Position numbers and translations under genes: made by a program. Source: Treponema sp. (lineage in GTDB: Bacteria > Spirochaetota > Spirochaetia > Treponematales > Breznakiellaceae). Taken from it: a DNA stretch of 13,780 nucleotides. The notes beneath the pieces were generated by a model. The model saw only the letters and a list, made by a program, of their open reading frames with translations. It had not been told where the DNA came from and ran no database searches. Each line of letters begins with the position of its first letter. Position 1 is the first letter of the stretch. The DNA lies in the NCBI GenBank assembly GCA_031283505.1, contig JAITBO010000267.1:1-13780 (forward strand), in the 5' to 3' direction. Shown piece by piece: positions 1-6,688 of this stretch.

Positions 1-2
1 GG

Positions 3-69
3 CACGGAGTTACACAGAGAAAACAGGAGAAAACCGGATTTATAGCCAAAACTCCGTGAAACTCTGTGT
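3..69. repeat. Interleaved inverted repeat (CACGGAGT / ACACAGAG family)
   Basis: CACGGAGT at 3-10 is complementary to ACTCCGTG at 51-58, and ACACAGAG at 12-19 is complementary to CTCTGTGT at 62-69. The two 8-base pairings interleave rather than nest, so an RNA of this region could form an H-type pseudoknot but not one simple hairpin. Degenerate CTCYGTG units of this kind are, from memory, common dispersed intergenic repeats in many bacteria. The unit begins at or before the window edge, so its true length is unknown. Confidence 0.6.
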
Positions 70-85
70 ACTCTGCGGTTATAAT
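56..85 (+). promoter_or_regulatory. Probable sigma70-type promoter for ctpA-rsmE-wecG
   Basis: A perfect TATAAT lies at 80-85. A GTGAAA at 56-61 matches four of six bases of the -35 consensus, with an 18-base spacer. Transcription would start near 92, giving a leader of about 88 bases to the preferred ctpA start at 180. The -35 overlaps the right arms of the 3-69 repeat, so the repeat may supply part of the promoter. Confidence 0.5.
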
Positions 86-179
86 TCGTAAAAACCGGTA
101 ACTTTTCGAAGATTGAGAGTAAACGCCGATGCCCTGCTCATTGACAAACCCCCATGGATTTCTCCATTATTATATACAA

Positions 180-1673
180 ATGAAAACAATAGGTAATCCT
201 TCGGGGAGAAAATTTTCCCCTTCAATTCTTTGGATAATACCAACGCTTATCCTTTGCGGCATATTTATTATAGCTTCGGTTCCCCAGGCGGAAGCCCAAG
301 GTAAAGAACAGAATTCGCGGCGTTATATGAACTTCCTACAGGATGTGTTTGATTTTATTCAAAATCATTATGTTGAAGAGGTAGACCCCCAGGTCGTTTA
401 CGAAGGCGCTTTGAAAGGTATGTTTGGGGCCCTGGGTGACCCCTATTCAGTGTTTCTCCAGGAGTCGGAGATGGCTGATTTGAGCGAAAACGTCATCCAG
501 GGGACCTATGGAGGGGTGGGTCTCTACATTTCCAAACCTGTGGGTGACAGACCGGACGGTAAACCGCCGTATGTGGAAGTGGCTTCGCCTATAGAGGATA
601 CTCCCGGATGGCGGGCGGGCCTTAAACCGGGGGATCTCATCAAGGAAATCAACGGGGAGCCTACCGACGCGCTGACCATGGACGAAGTGCTGGCCCGTCT
701 CAAGGGACCTCCGGGGGTGGAAATCAAGCTCCTGGTCCGTCGGGGAAAAAACCTGGAATTTCCCGTCTCCCTGGTTCGGGAGGTTATTGAAGTTCCCACG
801 GTAAAACAGGCCATAATTGGAGATACTGCGTATCTGAAGCTCATCACCTTCAACGCTTTGACTGTGGACAGGACCCGGGATGCTTTACAGAATTTCCAGG
901 CCCAGGGTTACAAGAGCCTTATCCTTGATTTACGGAATAACTACGGTGGGCTCCTCCAGTCCGCTGTGGGGATAGGGGACTTCTTTTTGGACGGCGGGGT
1001 GGTCGTCTCGATCAAGTCCCGTATCCCCTCGGAGAACAAAATTTTCAACGCCCGGCAGTCCACATTGGTTCCGGCGAATATTCCCATAGTGGTCCTCATC
1101 AACCGGGGTTCCGCTTCGGCGTCGGAGATTGTGGCCGGGGCCTTGAAGGACAGGGGCCGGGCCTACCTTGTGGGAGAAAAGTCCTTTGGCAAGGGATCGG
1201 TCCAGCAGGTATATCCCCTGGACAAGGCGGGTTTCAAGATCACTACTGCCCGGTACTATACCCCCAGCGACGTGAATATCGACAAAATCGGAATACCCCC
1301 GGATCAGGAAGTGCTTTTCCCCGAATTCACCGATGAGGATTCGGAGCATCTTTCCGCCCTGATAACGGCGAACAAGATCCCCGCTTTTGTGGAGGAAAAC
1401 CCCGAAGCCTCCGTCGCTGAGGTGGACCGCTTTGTCCGGGAACTCTACAAAGAATACCCTATTGAAATAAACCTGCTCCGCCGTCTGGTCAGGGACGAAC
1501 AAAACCGTACCGTGATTGTCCCGGTTTACGACCTGGAATACGACGTGCAGCTCCAGGAAGCGGTAAAAATCCTCCGGGACGGGACCTATAATGCCCTCAT
1601 GCGGACTACCAAGACTCTCAAGGTCTTGCAGGAAGAGGCGGAAGAACCGGAAGATAGCGCGTTGGCGTCCTGA
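180..1673 (+). CDS. ctpA: Secreted carboxyl-terminal processing protease (S41 family, CtpA/Prc type)
   Basis: A periplasmic serine protease that, in its family, trims or degrades proteins from their C-termini. From the ATG at 180 (497 residues) it opens with a basic stretch, a hydrophobic segment around residues 16-34 and a signal-peptidase-like AEA|Q site near 39. A PDZ domain spans about 108-190, with AGLKPGDLI at its core. The S41 core follows: GSASASEI carries the nucleophile at Ser313 and FGKGSVQQ the general base at Lys338. Their spacing of 25 residues is the same as Ser452/Lys477 of E. coli Prc. An in-frame ATG at 129 would add 17 residues before the signal peptide. Neither start has a good Shine-Dalgarno sequence, and I prefer 180 for the cleaner signal peptide. 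It is the first gene of a run with rsmE, which starts 17 bases after the stop. The substrate cannot be told from sequence. Confidence 0.93.
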   Translation: MKTIGNPSGRKFSPSILWIIPTLILCGIFIIASVPQAEAQGKEQNSRRYMNFLQDVFDFIQNHYVEEVDPQVVYEGALKGMFGALGDPYSVFLQESEMADLSENVIQGTYGGVGLYISKPVGDRPDGKPPYVEVASPIEDTPGWRAGLKPGDLIKEINGEPTDALTMDEVLARLKGPPGVEIKLLVRRGKNLEFPVSLVREVIEVPTVKQAIIGDTAYLKLITFNALTVDRTRDALQNFQAQGYKSLILDLRNNYGGLLQSAVGIGDFFLDGGVVVSIKSRIPSENKIFNARQSTLVPANIPIVVLINRGSASASEIVAGALKDRGRAYLVGEKSFGKGSVQQVYPLDKAGFKITTARYYTPSDVNIDKIGIPPDQEVLFPEFTDEDSEHLSALITANKIPAFVEENPEASVAEVDRFVRELYKEYPIEINLLRRLVRDEQNRTVIVPVYDLEYDVQLQEAVKILRDGTYNALMRTTKTLKVLQEEAEEPEDSALAS

Positions 1674-1690
1674 TCCGCGTCCGTTTTATT

Positions 1691-2491
1691 ATGAAGCAGT
1701 TCATCTTGTCCGCTACGCCCGATGGGGGCGGATTTGTGCGTATAACCGGCAAGGATTTTCACTATCTGTCCCATGTCAGGCGTATCCGGCTTGGCGTTGT
1801 TTTTGACGCTCTCCTTCCAAACGGGGAGCCCGCCCGGATCAAAGTCCTTTCCCTAACGGATGGTTGCCTTACCGGAGAACGCCTTTCCCCGGACGGCGCG
1901 GCAGAGGGGGCGGCGTCCGAAAAGCCTGGGACATCCTCGTTGCCGCCTCTGGTGTTGTTCCAGGCTTTGCCCAAAGGCGCCAGGATGGACCTTATTATAC
2001 GCCAGGCTGCCGAAGGGGGGATTACGGAGATTGTCCCCTTCCTATCCGCCTATTCCGTGCCCCGGACGGATGATTCCGGTGGCCGCCTTGAACGGTGGCG
2101 GCGCATCATCCGGGAAGCGCGCCAGCAGAGCGGTTCGGGGATAAACACCGGGGTACGAGAACCTGCGGTCTTTGAAGCCGCCCTTGAGTATTGGGAGGAA
2201 CTCCGGGAAAAGCATGAACGGCCCGCAGGTCTTCTCATTCATCAGGACCCCCTTGAACAGGGTTCTTTCCATGGGTATCTTGATAAACACCCTGATCTAG
2301 TGGTTCTTGCGGTGGGCCCTGAGGGAGGTTTTTCCCCGGAAGAGGTCTCCCGGTGTATGACTGCGGGGTTTAAGCCCCTTACCATGGGGGATGCCGTTTT
2401 ACGAACCGAAACCGCCGCCTTGTATGCCCAGGCGGCCATACGTATCATTCTTTTGGAGAGCGCTTCGTGGATGCCGAAAGTAAGCCTTTAG
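1691..2491 (+). CDS. rsmE: 16S rRNA (uracil-1498-N3)-methyltransferase RsmE
   Basis: A SPOUT-class enzyme that methylates N3 of U1498 in 16S rRNA using S-adenosylmethionine. Residues 1-65 form the PUA-like RNA-binding part (the KDFHYLSHVRR region is typical). The SPOUT domain follows from about 85, with RQAAEGGITEIVPF, then the RWRRIIREARQQS helix at 136-147. The knotted cofactor site has AVGPEGGF at 207-214 and LRTETAAL at 237-244. Length (266 residues) is slightly above the usual 240-250, owing to a low-complexity linker around 65-85. The arginine usually found after the QS/QC of the helix is Ser/Gly here (QSGSGINTGV). The last 25 bases overlap the next gene, which suggests translational coupling. 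No clear Shine-Dalgarno precedes the ATG. Confidence 0.93.
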   Translation: MKQFILSATPDGGGFVRITGKDFHYLSHVRRIRLGVVFDALLPNGEPARIKVLSLTDGCLTGERLSPDGAAEGAASEKPGTSSLPPLVLFQALPKGARMDLIIRQAAEGGITEIVPFLSAYSVPRTDDSGGRLERWRRIIREARQQSGSGINTGVREPAVFEAALEYWEELREKHERPAGLLIHQDPLEQGSFHGYLDKHPDLVVLAVGPEGGFSPEEVSRCMTAGFKPLTMGDAVLRTETAALYAQAAIRIILLESASWMPKVSL

Positions 2492-3228
2492 TGGAACGAA
2501 TCAGCTTGCTCAAGGTGCCCCTGGATATTGTGCCCCAGGAGCATCTGCCGGATATTATCTTACAATTATTGAACTTCGAAAAAGGCGGAAACATCGTCCT
2601 CCTTTCCCTATGGGACTTCCTCAAAGTCAGGCGAAACGGGGAATACCGGACCTTTGTCGCCGGAGCTTCCCTGGTCATCCCCATTTCCAAAAGCCTTGTC
2701 GGAGGCGCCAGGTTCCTAACCGGAAAGGCGCCTGTCCGCTATATGCCCTTCGACTTCGTGGTCAGCGTCCTGACCATCCTGGAAAAGCGGGAATTTTCCG
2801 CCTACCTTTTGGGCGGAAAGCAGAAAATCCTCAAAAAAACTGAAAAAAACATACGCCAGACCTTTCCCCATCTGCGGATAGTAGGCCGTTACCCCGGCGG
2901 TTTCAAACGCCAGGAAGAAGCGACCCTCTTCCAGGCCATACGCAAGGCGGCCCCCTCCCTCCTCCTGGTAGGCAAGGGGGTAAAAGGAGGAGAACGGTGG
3001 ATAGCCCGGAACAGCGGCCAGCTCAACCAGGGGTTCCGCCTCTGGTGTAGCGATCTCTACGATGTCTTCGCCGAACGGAAAAAACGTCCTTCCCGGGGAG
3101 TCTTTGAAAACGGCCTGGAATGGATAGGCTTCTGCTTCCGCAATCCCCTCCTGATTTTCAGGTTTTTCCCATATCTTCGCTACAAGTTCCTGCTGCTGAT
3201 TTATAAGCTCTTCAAAAAGGGCGAATAG
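2467..3228 (+). CDS. Divergent WecG/TagA/CpsF-family glycosyltransferase
   Basis: Family members (GT26) transfer N-acetylmannosamine or a related sugar to lipid-linked glycans at the cytoplasmic membrane face. The family pattern is visible throughout 253 residues: LLKVPLDIVPQEHL near 14-27, AYLLGGKQKILKK at 112-124, PHLRIVGRYPGGF at 134-146, LLLVGKGVKGGERWIARN at 165-182, and a C-terminal membrane-associating tail (220-250) rich in Leu, Phe, Arg and Lys. Two key places deviate. The catalytic-base aspartate expected in the PDG motif is isoleucine here (PIS at 72-74), and the GAPxQE loop reads GKGVKGGE. It may therefore use another substrate or be a non-catalytic relative. The ATG at 2467 lies inside the end of rsmE. 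The family call is fairly safe; the reaction is not. Confidence 0.78.
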   Translation: MDAESKPLVERISLLKVPLDIVPQEHLPDIILQLLNFEKGGNIVLLSLWDFLKVRRNGEYRTFVAGASLVIPISKSLVGGARFLTGKAPVRYMPFDFVVSVLTILEKREFSAYLLGGKQKILKKTEKNIRQTFPHLRIVGRYPGGFKRQEEATLFQAIRKAAPSLLLVGKGVKGGERWIARNSGQLNQGFRLWCSDLYDVFAERKKRPSRGVFENGLEWIGFCFRNPLLIFRFFPYLRYKFLLLIYKLFKKGE

Positions 3229-3358
3229 GCCCTTTGCTTCCACAACCAATGTCGGCAAGCTAAGAAGGGGGAGCATACAGGTTCCGAAAGCTAAGGGTAG
3301 GGCTCCCCTGTGCGGCCCTTTTCGACATTGCTCCCCCTCGCTCCGTAGTCCTCACTAT

Positions 3359-3396
3359 GGGTTATATGGACACGCCGGTGCACGTCCATATAACCC
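3359..3396 (+). terminator. Strong hairpin followed by T-run, likely terminator of the ctpA operon
   Basis: Arms GGGTTATATGGAC (3359-3371) and its exact complement (3384-3396) form a 13-bp stem around a 12-base loop. TTTTG and then GAATTTTTAT follow directly. It lies 130 bases after the wecG-like stop, with no gene between. Confidence 0.6.
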
Positions 3397-3609
3397 TTTT
3401 GAATTTTTATACAAGAATTCGGGGTTTTAACACACTTTGCCCCGTAATACCCCGGTAACAGCCGCCGGCTATGGCTAATTCCTTCATTACGGTACAATAT
3501 GAGTTCGATGAGGAAAGGAGTATATCCAAAAGGTGATGTTGTTCCGCGCCTACCGGATAGAGGGAACAAGCCCGAAACAAGTGTGTCCGCCGATGATGGC
3601 TCCGGTACG

Positions 3610-3639
3610 TTTTCAAAAAAAATTCATTTTTTTTGAAAA
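3610..3639. terminator. A/T-rich palindrome, possible bidirectional terminator
   Basis: TTTTC plus eight A and T on the left (3610-3623) is perfectly complementary to the right arm (3626-3639), with a 2-base centre. The A8 and T8 runs mean a transcript in either direction ends its stem in a U-rich arm. The stem has only one G-C pair per arm, so termination strength is uncertain. Confidence 0.35.
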
Positions 3640-3644
3640 TTGTC

Positions 3645-3673
3645 TTGTTTTTTCTTTTTTTGTGGTATATGAT
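3645..3673 (+). promoter_or_regulatory. Promoter-like site in the intergenic region
   Basis: TTGTTT at 3645-3650 and TATGAT at 3668-3673 are separated by exactly 17 bases. The -10 matches five of six consensus bases and the -35 three of six. It would drive transcription across the 3746 small ORF, the poly-C run and the structured leader toward the flavin genes. In such AT-rich DNA chance matches are common. Confidence 0.3.
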
Positions 3674-3745
3674 AAATCGTTGACTAAGAACCTTTGTTGA
3701 ATGGTAGCTATAAAAACGGCTCGTACTATGGATAAGGAGAAGGCA

Positions 3746-3889
3746 ATGCCCGGCTGGTTGAATGACTTTCTCCACCCTGAAGGATGGAGTATGAATCTGT
3801 CTGTGAATCAACAGTTTTGTTGCTTGTTTTTTTATAATACAACAATAAAACTACCCCCCCCCCCCCCCCCCCCCATTACGCACGCATAA
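3746..3889 (+). CDS. Candidate small ORF running through the poly-C tract
   Basis: The ATG at 3746 is preceded by AAGGAGAAGG (3734-3743), a good Shine-Dalgarno-like sequence. The 47-codon frame begins MPGWLNDFLHPEGW, passes a short hydrophobic stretch and then reads the 21-base C run as seven prolines before stopping at 3887-3889. With one more C (or two fewer) the frame would stay open to about 4044, adding roughly 50 codons. An upstream in-frame ATG at 3729 is possible. I do not recognise the protein, and it may not be expressed. Confidence 0.2.
   Translation: MPGWLNDFLHPEGWSMNLSVNQQFCCLFFYNTTIKLPPPPPPPITHA
3854..3874. repeat. Homopolymeric tract of 21 cytosines
   Basis: An uninterrupted run of 21 C (poly-G on the minus strand) lies in AT-rich DNA, 412 bases before the FMN-lipoprotein gene. 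Runs of this length are prone to slipped-strand length change. Treponema pallidum is known to carry variable poly-G tracts near tpr genes. The exact length could also be a sequencing or assembly approximation. Confidence 0.95.
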
Positions 3890-4017
3890 CAGAAATACTA
3901 ACGCTTAATAAAAAAACGGGACATATAAAAACAGTTCCGAATATATCTCTCTGTCGTGTTTATTTATTCCCTTTTGTTGTCCTATTCAGTTTTAATTTTT
4001 CTCTCAGGGAGGCGCCT

Positions 4018-4044
4018 ATGGTTGTTAGTCCGGAAATTTTTTAG
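4018..4044 (+). CDS. Possible 8-residue leader peptide
   Basis: AGGGAGG at 4006-4012 is a strong ribosome-binding sequence, 5 bases before an ATG that opens the tiny frame MVVSPEIF, ending in TAG at 4042-4044. It lies 87 bases before the structured element and upstream of the FMN-lipoprotein gene, where a leader peptide would be expected. The evidence is only the spacing and the ribosome site. Confidence 0.2.
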   Translation: MVVSPEIF

Positions 4045-4130
4045 GAATTTGTGGGTCCTCGAAGTCTTTTGTATAAACATACGATGTTGGAGGAGGTCGC
4101 AAATTTTCGGGTTTACCGGTTTTGAACGGG

Positions 4131-4238
4131 ACTCTATAGTAGAGTTGTTTAGAAACTTCAGTTTCTAAACAACTTCCGCTAAAAAACGCGGTTTTGCAAG
4201 GCTTTAGCCTGAAAAACCGCAAGAGTTGTGAGACAACC
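4131..4238 (+). ncRNA. Structured leader element, copy A (upstream of FMN-lipoprotein gene)
   Basis: Successive hairpins are seen. H1 is ACTCTA/TAGAGT (4131-4136/4140-4145). H2 is a 15-bp perfect stem (4143-4157/4160-4174) that shares three bases with H1. A 13-base spacer follows. H3 is GCGGTTTT/AAAACCGC (4188-4195/4213-4220), containing an inner AGGC/GCCT stem. The linker AAGAG leads into H4, GTTGT/ACAAC (4225-4229/4233-4237). The H2 right arm (ACAACT, 4169-4174) can also pair with AGTTGT (4224-4229), enclosing H3. The start codon of the next gene is 48 bases after the element. A second copy with the same plan lies at 8170-8343. It could be a cis-regulatory RNA, a transcription attenuator or a small dispersed repeat. 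Confidence 0.55.
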
Positions 4239-4286
4239 AACCGGGTTATCGAACAAGTCTAGTATTATTTTTGTGGAGGGATTTTG

Positions 4287-4673
4287 ATGGGAAAAAGAAT
4301 ATCGTATTTATTGTTTGTATTTGCGGCGCTATGTCTTGTTTTTGCCAGCTGTCCCGCTGATCCCGGTCCCGAAAACGGAACGGAAGATCCTAATACCGCG
4401 ACCGGTACAAGTTATGGCTATGAAAACAAACTTATCTCCGTAACCATTACCCAAAAGGATGGGGTAATTACCAGTGTAAAAATCACTGGCGAGCAAACTC
4501 CAGGTATCGGCGCACTGGTTATTAGAGATGCACCCGCAATGATTAAGGAAAAAAACTCAGTTGATGCGGGGGTTGACGCAGTTACAAGCAGTACCGCCAT
4601 TGTTACTAAAACCGCAATAAAGGAAGCCGGTAATAAAGCGATTGCGGAAATTTACGCCAAGGGCGGCGGTTGA
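4287..4673 (+). CDS. FMN-binding-domain lipoprotein (covalent-flavin electron carrier)
   Basis: A small exported flavoprotein. The ATG at 4287 follows GGAGGG at 4275-4280 with a good spacing. The TTG immediately before it (4284) is a less likely start. The 128 residues open with MGKRISYLLF and a hydrophobic segment, then a spirochaetal lipobox FAS|C with the lipidated cysteine at 22. After an acidic, Gly/Thr/Pro-rich linker comes an FMN_bind domain (about 43-125). Its flavinylation motif D97-AVTSS-T103 fits the DxxTxxT-type site that ApbE transferases use to attach FMN to threonine, here Thr103. The protein is essentially a lone FMN_bind domain, which in many reductases is fused to the FAD subunit. 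It precedes the FAD reductase by 110 bases and probably passes electrons to it outside the cytoplasm. No ApbE gene is in the window. Confidence 0.8.
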   Translation: MGKRISYLLFVFAALCLVFASCPADPGPENGTEDPNTATGTSYGYENKLISVTITQKDGVITSVKITGEQTPGIGALVIRDAPAMIKEKNSVDAGVDAVTSSTAIVTKTAIKEAGNKAIAEIYAKGGG

Positions 4674-4721
4674 CATTTTTGTTGAATTACCATGCGGATA
4701 CGATACCGCCGGTTTATCAGC

Positions 4722-4756
4722 ACACCTAACCTATCAGGTTAATATATATAAGGTGT
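4722..4756 (+). promoter_or_regulatory. Two-tier hairpin between the two flavin genes
   Basis: The inner stem TAACCT/AGGTTA (4727-4732/4736-4741, loop ATC) sits inside an outer stem ACACCT/AGGTGT (4722-4727/4751-4756). No T-run follows. The ribosome site AAGGAG of the next gene begins 12 bases downstream. The hairpin may stabilise or process the intercistronic mRNA and set different levels of the two proteins. Confidence 0.45.
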
Positions 4757-4783
4757 AAATCAAATATTAAGGAGTACAGTGAA

Positions 4784-6568
4784 ATGAAAAAAACATGGAA
4801 ATGGACAATATCAGCTATTGTGTTGGTATTGGCTTTGTTGTCCGCCGGATGTGATACCGGTGTCTCTAATGGGCCGGATACCCCACCCCCGGGTGTTCAA
4901 CCTGAAATAATTGATGGTTACGATATAGTCGTTGTAGGGGTTGGAAGTTCCGGCCACGCAGCCATGATGGCGGCCGTCGATTCCGAGGCAAAGGTTATCG
5001 CTATTGAACAGAATGGTTTTGCATTTCCCATGATGTCCGCCGGTATCGGCGCGGTGGAATCGGCCCAGCAGAAGGCGGCAAAGGATGCGAATAACTCCCT
5101 GTTCAGGTGGTTTACCAAGGATGATCTTTTCAACACTTTATTTGAGTATTCTCACTATACGGCCAACGGTCCTCTCCTTCGCCGGGTTGTGGACGAGTCG
5201 GGGATGAACCTTGACTGGCTGGCGGCCCGGGGGCTTACCACCACCCTTCAACTGGGTTCCGACCAAGGTATGCACATTAGCGATCAATATCTCCAGACTT
5301 ATCATATGCATAATTTCGGGTGGATGACTCTCCAGGCATATTTTACCGGTAGGGGCGGGACCCTCAGGCTTAATACCCGGGCCATTGATCTTGTCATGGA
5401 CGGCAAGAAAGTGGTGGGGGTCTTGGCGGAAGATATCACCGACCCGGAACAGCACAAGCCCCTTCAGATCAACGCCAAAAAAGTGATCCTCTGTACCGGC
5501 GGCTACGGCCCCGCAACGGAGAAGTTCAAAGAACTCCTTGAGCTTGAGAATCTGGATTTCTATGCCTTTGGTGGAGAGGGCAACACGGGATCAGGTATTG
5601 AGATGGCAGTGAATACCGCCGGCGCCAAACTCTGGGGCGATCACAGCTTCATGCTTCACAACAACGTTGCCCGGAAGGCAGACGGAAGCTCCGGCAATGA
5701 GTTGGCCGGCAGCCCTCTTTTCTTCCTCTACAACTGGGAGGCGATCCCCTGCGTAAATACCGAAGGCTACCGGTTCATGAATGAAAAGCTGGTATCCAAT
5801 TCGGCTCTCTGGGCGAATGCCTCGTACTCCCAGGGGGGTACCTATCTAATCGTGTTTGACCAGGGGACCCTGGAATACCTGGAGCAGAACGGCATTGATC
5901 AGAATATGTGGTATATCGGAGCGGTCAGCGATCCCACCAATACGGCGGGGAATCCTACAGAACTTACCGCACCGACCCAGGAGGCAGTTAATCAGGCCAT
6001 GGCCTTTGGTCTTATGGCAGGCGTTTTTGGGGTTAACTCCGGGTACCCTGTTCCTAAGAACCGGTTCGACGGCAGCGCCACACCGGCGGCGGACGGTAAT
6101 ACCCTCCAGTCGATCACCGATGCAGCGGAAGAATTCGCCTCAAAGGACTGGATCTACAAGGGCGATACTATCCCGGCATTGGCTCTCGATGCGGGAATGA
6201 GCAACCCCGCGGTTCTGGCCCAGACAATCGAAAAATACAACACGGCAGTTGATGCCAGAGTAGACACCGAGTTCGGAAAACAGGCGGAATACCTTACCCG
6301 GAAGATCGAAACGGGACCCTTTTATGCCATGCGGCTTTCCCTTTCCAGTCTGGGGGGCAGCAGCGGCGGTATCATGGTGGATAAGAACCTCCAGGTATTG
6401 GACAACAGCTACCACACGATTCCCGGCTTGTACGCTGCGGGCCTCAATGCCGGCGGTTTCTATGGACCTGTTTCAACCTACTACGACTACGAGGGCAGTG
6501 CAATGATGTTCGCCACTAACTCCGGCCGTATTGCGGGTACCGAGGCGGGACTATTTTTGCAACAGTAA
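4784..6568 (+). CDS. FAD-dependent reductase lipoprotein, fumarate/urocanate-reductase-like (FAD_binding_2)
   Basis: An extracytoplasmic flavoprotein of 594 residues. The start is fixed by AAGGAG at 4769-4774. A signal segment ends in the lipobox LLSAG|C with Cys23, followed by a Pro/Gly linker. The FAD-binding Rossmann motif is VVVGVGSSGHAA (49-60), with the acidic end of beta-2 at AIEQ (73-76). The second nucleotide segment is VILCTGGYG (234-242). The C-terminal FAD site is GLYAAGLNAGG (548-558), then GRIAGTEAG (581-589). The middle (about 255-510) is the substrate-capping domain, with NTEGYRFMNE at 325-334. Residues expected for fumarate chemistry are absent: the NExxTRD motif reads NEKLVSN, and the usual HGxNRLGG reads YGPVSTYYDYEGSA. 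It probably reduces, or oxidises, another substrate, receiving electrons from the adjacent FMN lipoprotein. The family is secure; the substrate is unknown. Confidence 0.85.
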   Translation: MKKTWKWTISAIVLVLALLSAGCDTGVSNGPDTPPPGVQPEIIDGYDIVVVGVGSSGHAAMMAAVDSEAKVIAIEQNGFAFPMMSAGIGAVESAQQKAAKDANNSLFRWFTKDDLFNTLFEYSHYTANGPLLRRVVDESGMNLDWLAARGLTTTLQLGSDQGMHISDQYLQTYHMHNFGWMTLQAYFTGRGGTLRLNTRAIDLVMDGKKVVGVLAEDITDPEQHKPLQINAKKVILCTGGYGPATEKFKELLELENLDFYAFGGEGNTGSGIEMAVNTAGAKLWGDHSFMLHNNVARKADGSSGNELAGSPLFFLYNWEAIPCVNTEGYRFMNEKLVSNSALWANASYSQGGTYLIVFDQGTLEYLEQNGIDQNMWYIGAVSDPTNTAGNPTELTAPTQEAVNQAMAFGLMAGVFGVNSGYPVPKNRFDGSATPAADGNTLQSITDAAEEFASKDWIYKGDTIPALALDAGMSNPAVLAQTIEKYNTAVDARVDTEFGKQAEYLTRKIETGPFYAMRLSLSSLGGSSGGIMVDKNLQVLDNSYHTIPGLYAAGLNAGGFYGPVSTYYDYEGSAMMFATNSGRIAGTEAGLFLQQ

Positions 6569-6602
6569 GTGAATCTGGTTTTACCGTTTGGCTTGAAACG
6601 GG

Positions 6603-6640
6603 CCGTCCGTGAACCGGTATAACAACCGATTCACGGACGG
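6603..6640 (+). terminator. Long hairpin after the flavoprotein gene, likely terminator
   Basis: CCGTCCGTGAA (6603-6613) is the exact complement of 6630-6640, giving an 11-bp stem. An inner CGGT/ACCG pair (6615-6618/6625-6628) extends it after one mismatch. It begins 34 bases after the stop codon. The following T content is modest (TGCTTCTTG), so it may act as an mRNA 3'-end stabiliser as much as a terminator. Confidence 0.6.
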
Positions 6641-6662
6641 TGCTTCTTGAACTCAAAATATT

Positions 6663-6688
6663 CCCCGGATTCAACCGGCAAGTGCAAC
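6663..6688. repeat. IS30 terminal inverted repeat, transposase 3' end
   Basis: This 26-base repeat matches the complement of 7469-7494 at 21 of 26 positions, including a perfect AAGTGCAAC at its inner end. It contains the transposase stop codon (6671-6673, read on the minus strand). Confidence 0.75.

Larger units (their letters stand above)
3229..4286. other. 1-kb AT-rich intergenic region with hairpins and no convincing gene
   Basis: No reading frame here resembles a known family. The region holds alternative inverted repeats at its left end: GGGGGAGCA at 3267-3275 with TGCTCCCCC at 3329-3337, competing with GCTCCCC at 3302-3308. It also contains the 3359-3396 hairpin, an A/T palindrome at 3610-3639, a promoter-like site at 3645-3673, a 21-base C run at 3854-3874, a short leader-peptide candidate at 4018-4044 and the structured element at 4131-4238. 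Two more short open frames with weak ribosome-site resemblance, 3499-3636 (45 codons) and 3536-3700 (54 codons), lack any recognisable protein character. Composition is visibly more AT-rich than the flanking genes, especially 3600-4270, which suggests acquired or unselected DNA. Confidence 0.6.

Noticed and set aside
930..1502. Minus-strand open frame of 190 codons
   Set aside because: It is antisense to the catalytic domain of the S41 protease and has no protein-like motif.
2716..3276. Minus-strand open frame of 186 codons
   Set aside because: It mirrors the WecG-family gene; Glu/Phe runs come from the complement of its Leu/Lys codons, and there is no domain.
3359..3396. CRISPR repeat or phage attachment site
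   Set aside because: It is a single perfect hairpin with no repeated unit or spacer pattern. A terminator explains it better.
3407..3811. Minus-strand open frame of 134 codons with the poly-G tract 43 bases upstream
   Set aside because: It starts at TTG without a ribosome site, crosses the A/T palindrome, and its composition looks random. The poly-G placement upstream resembles phase-variable genes, but the protein itself is not credible.
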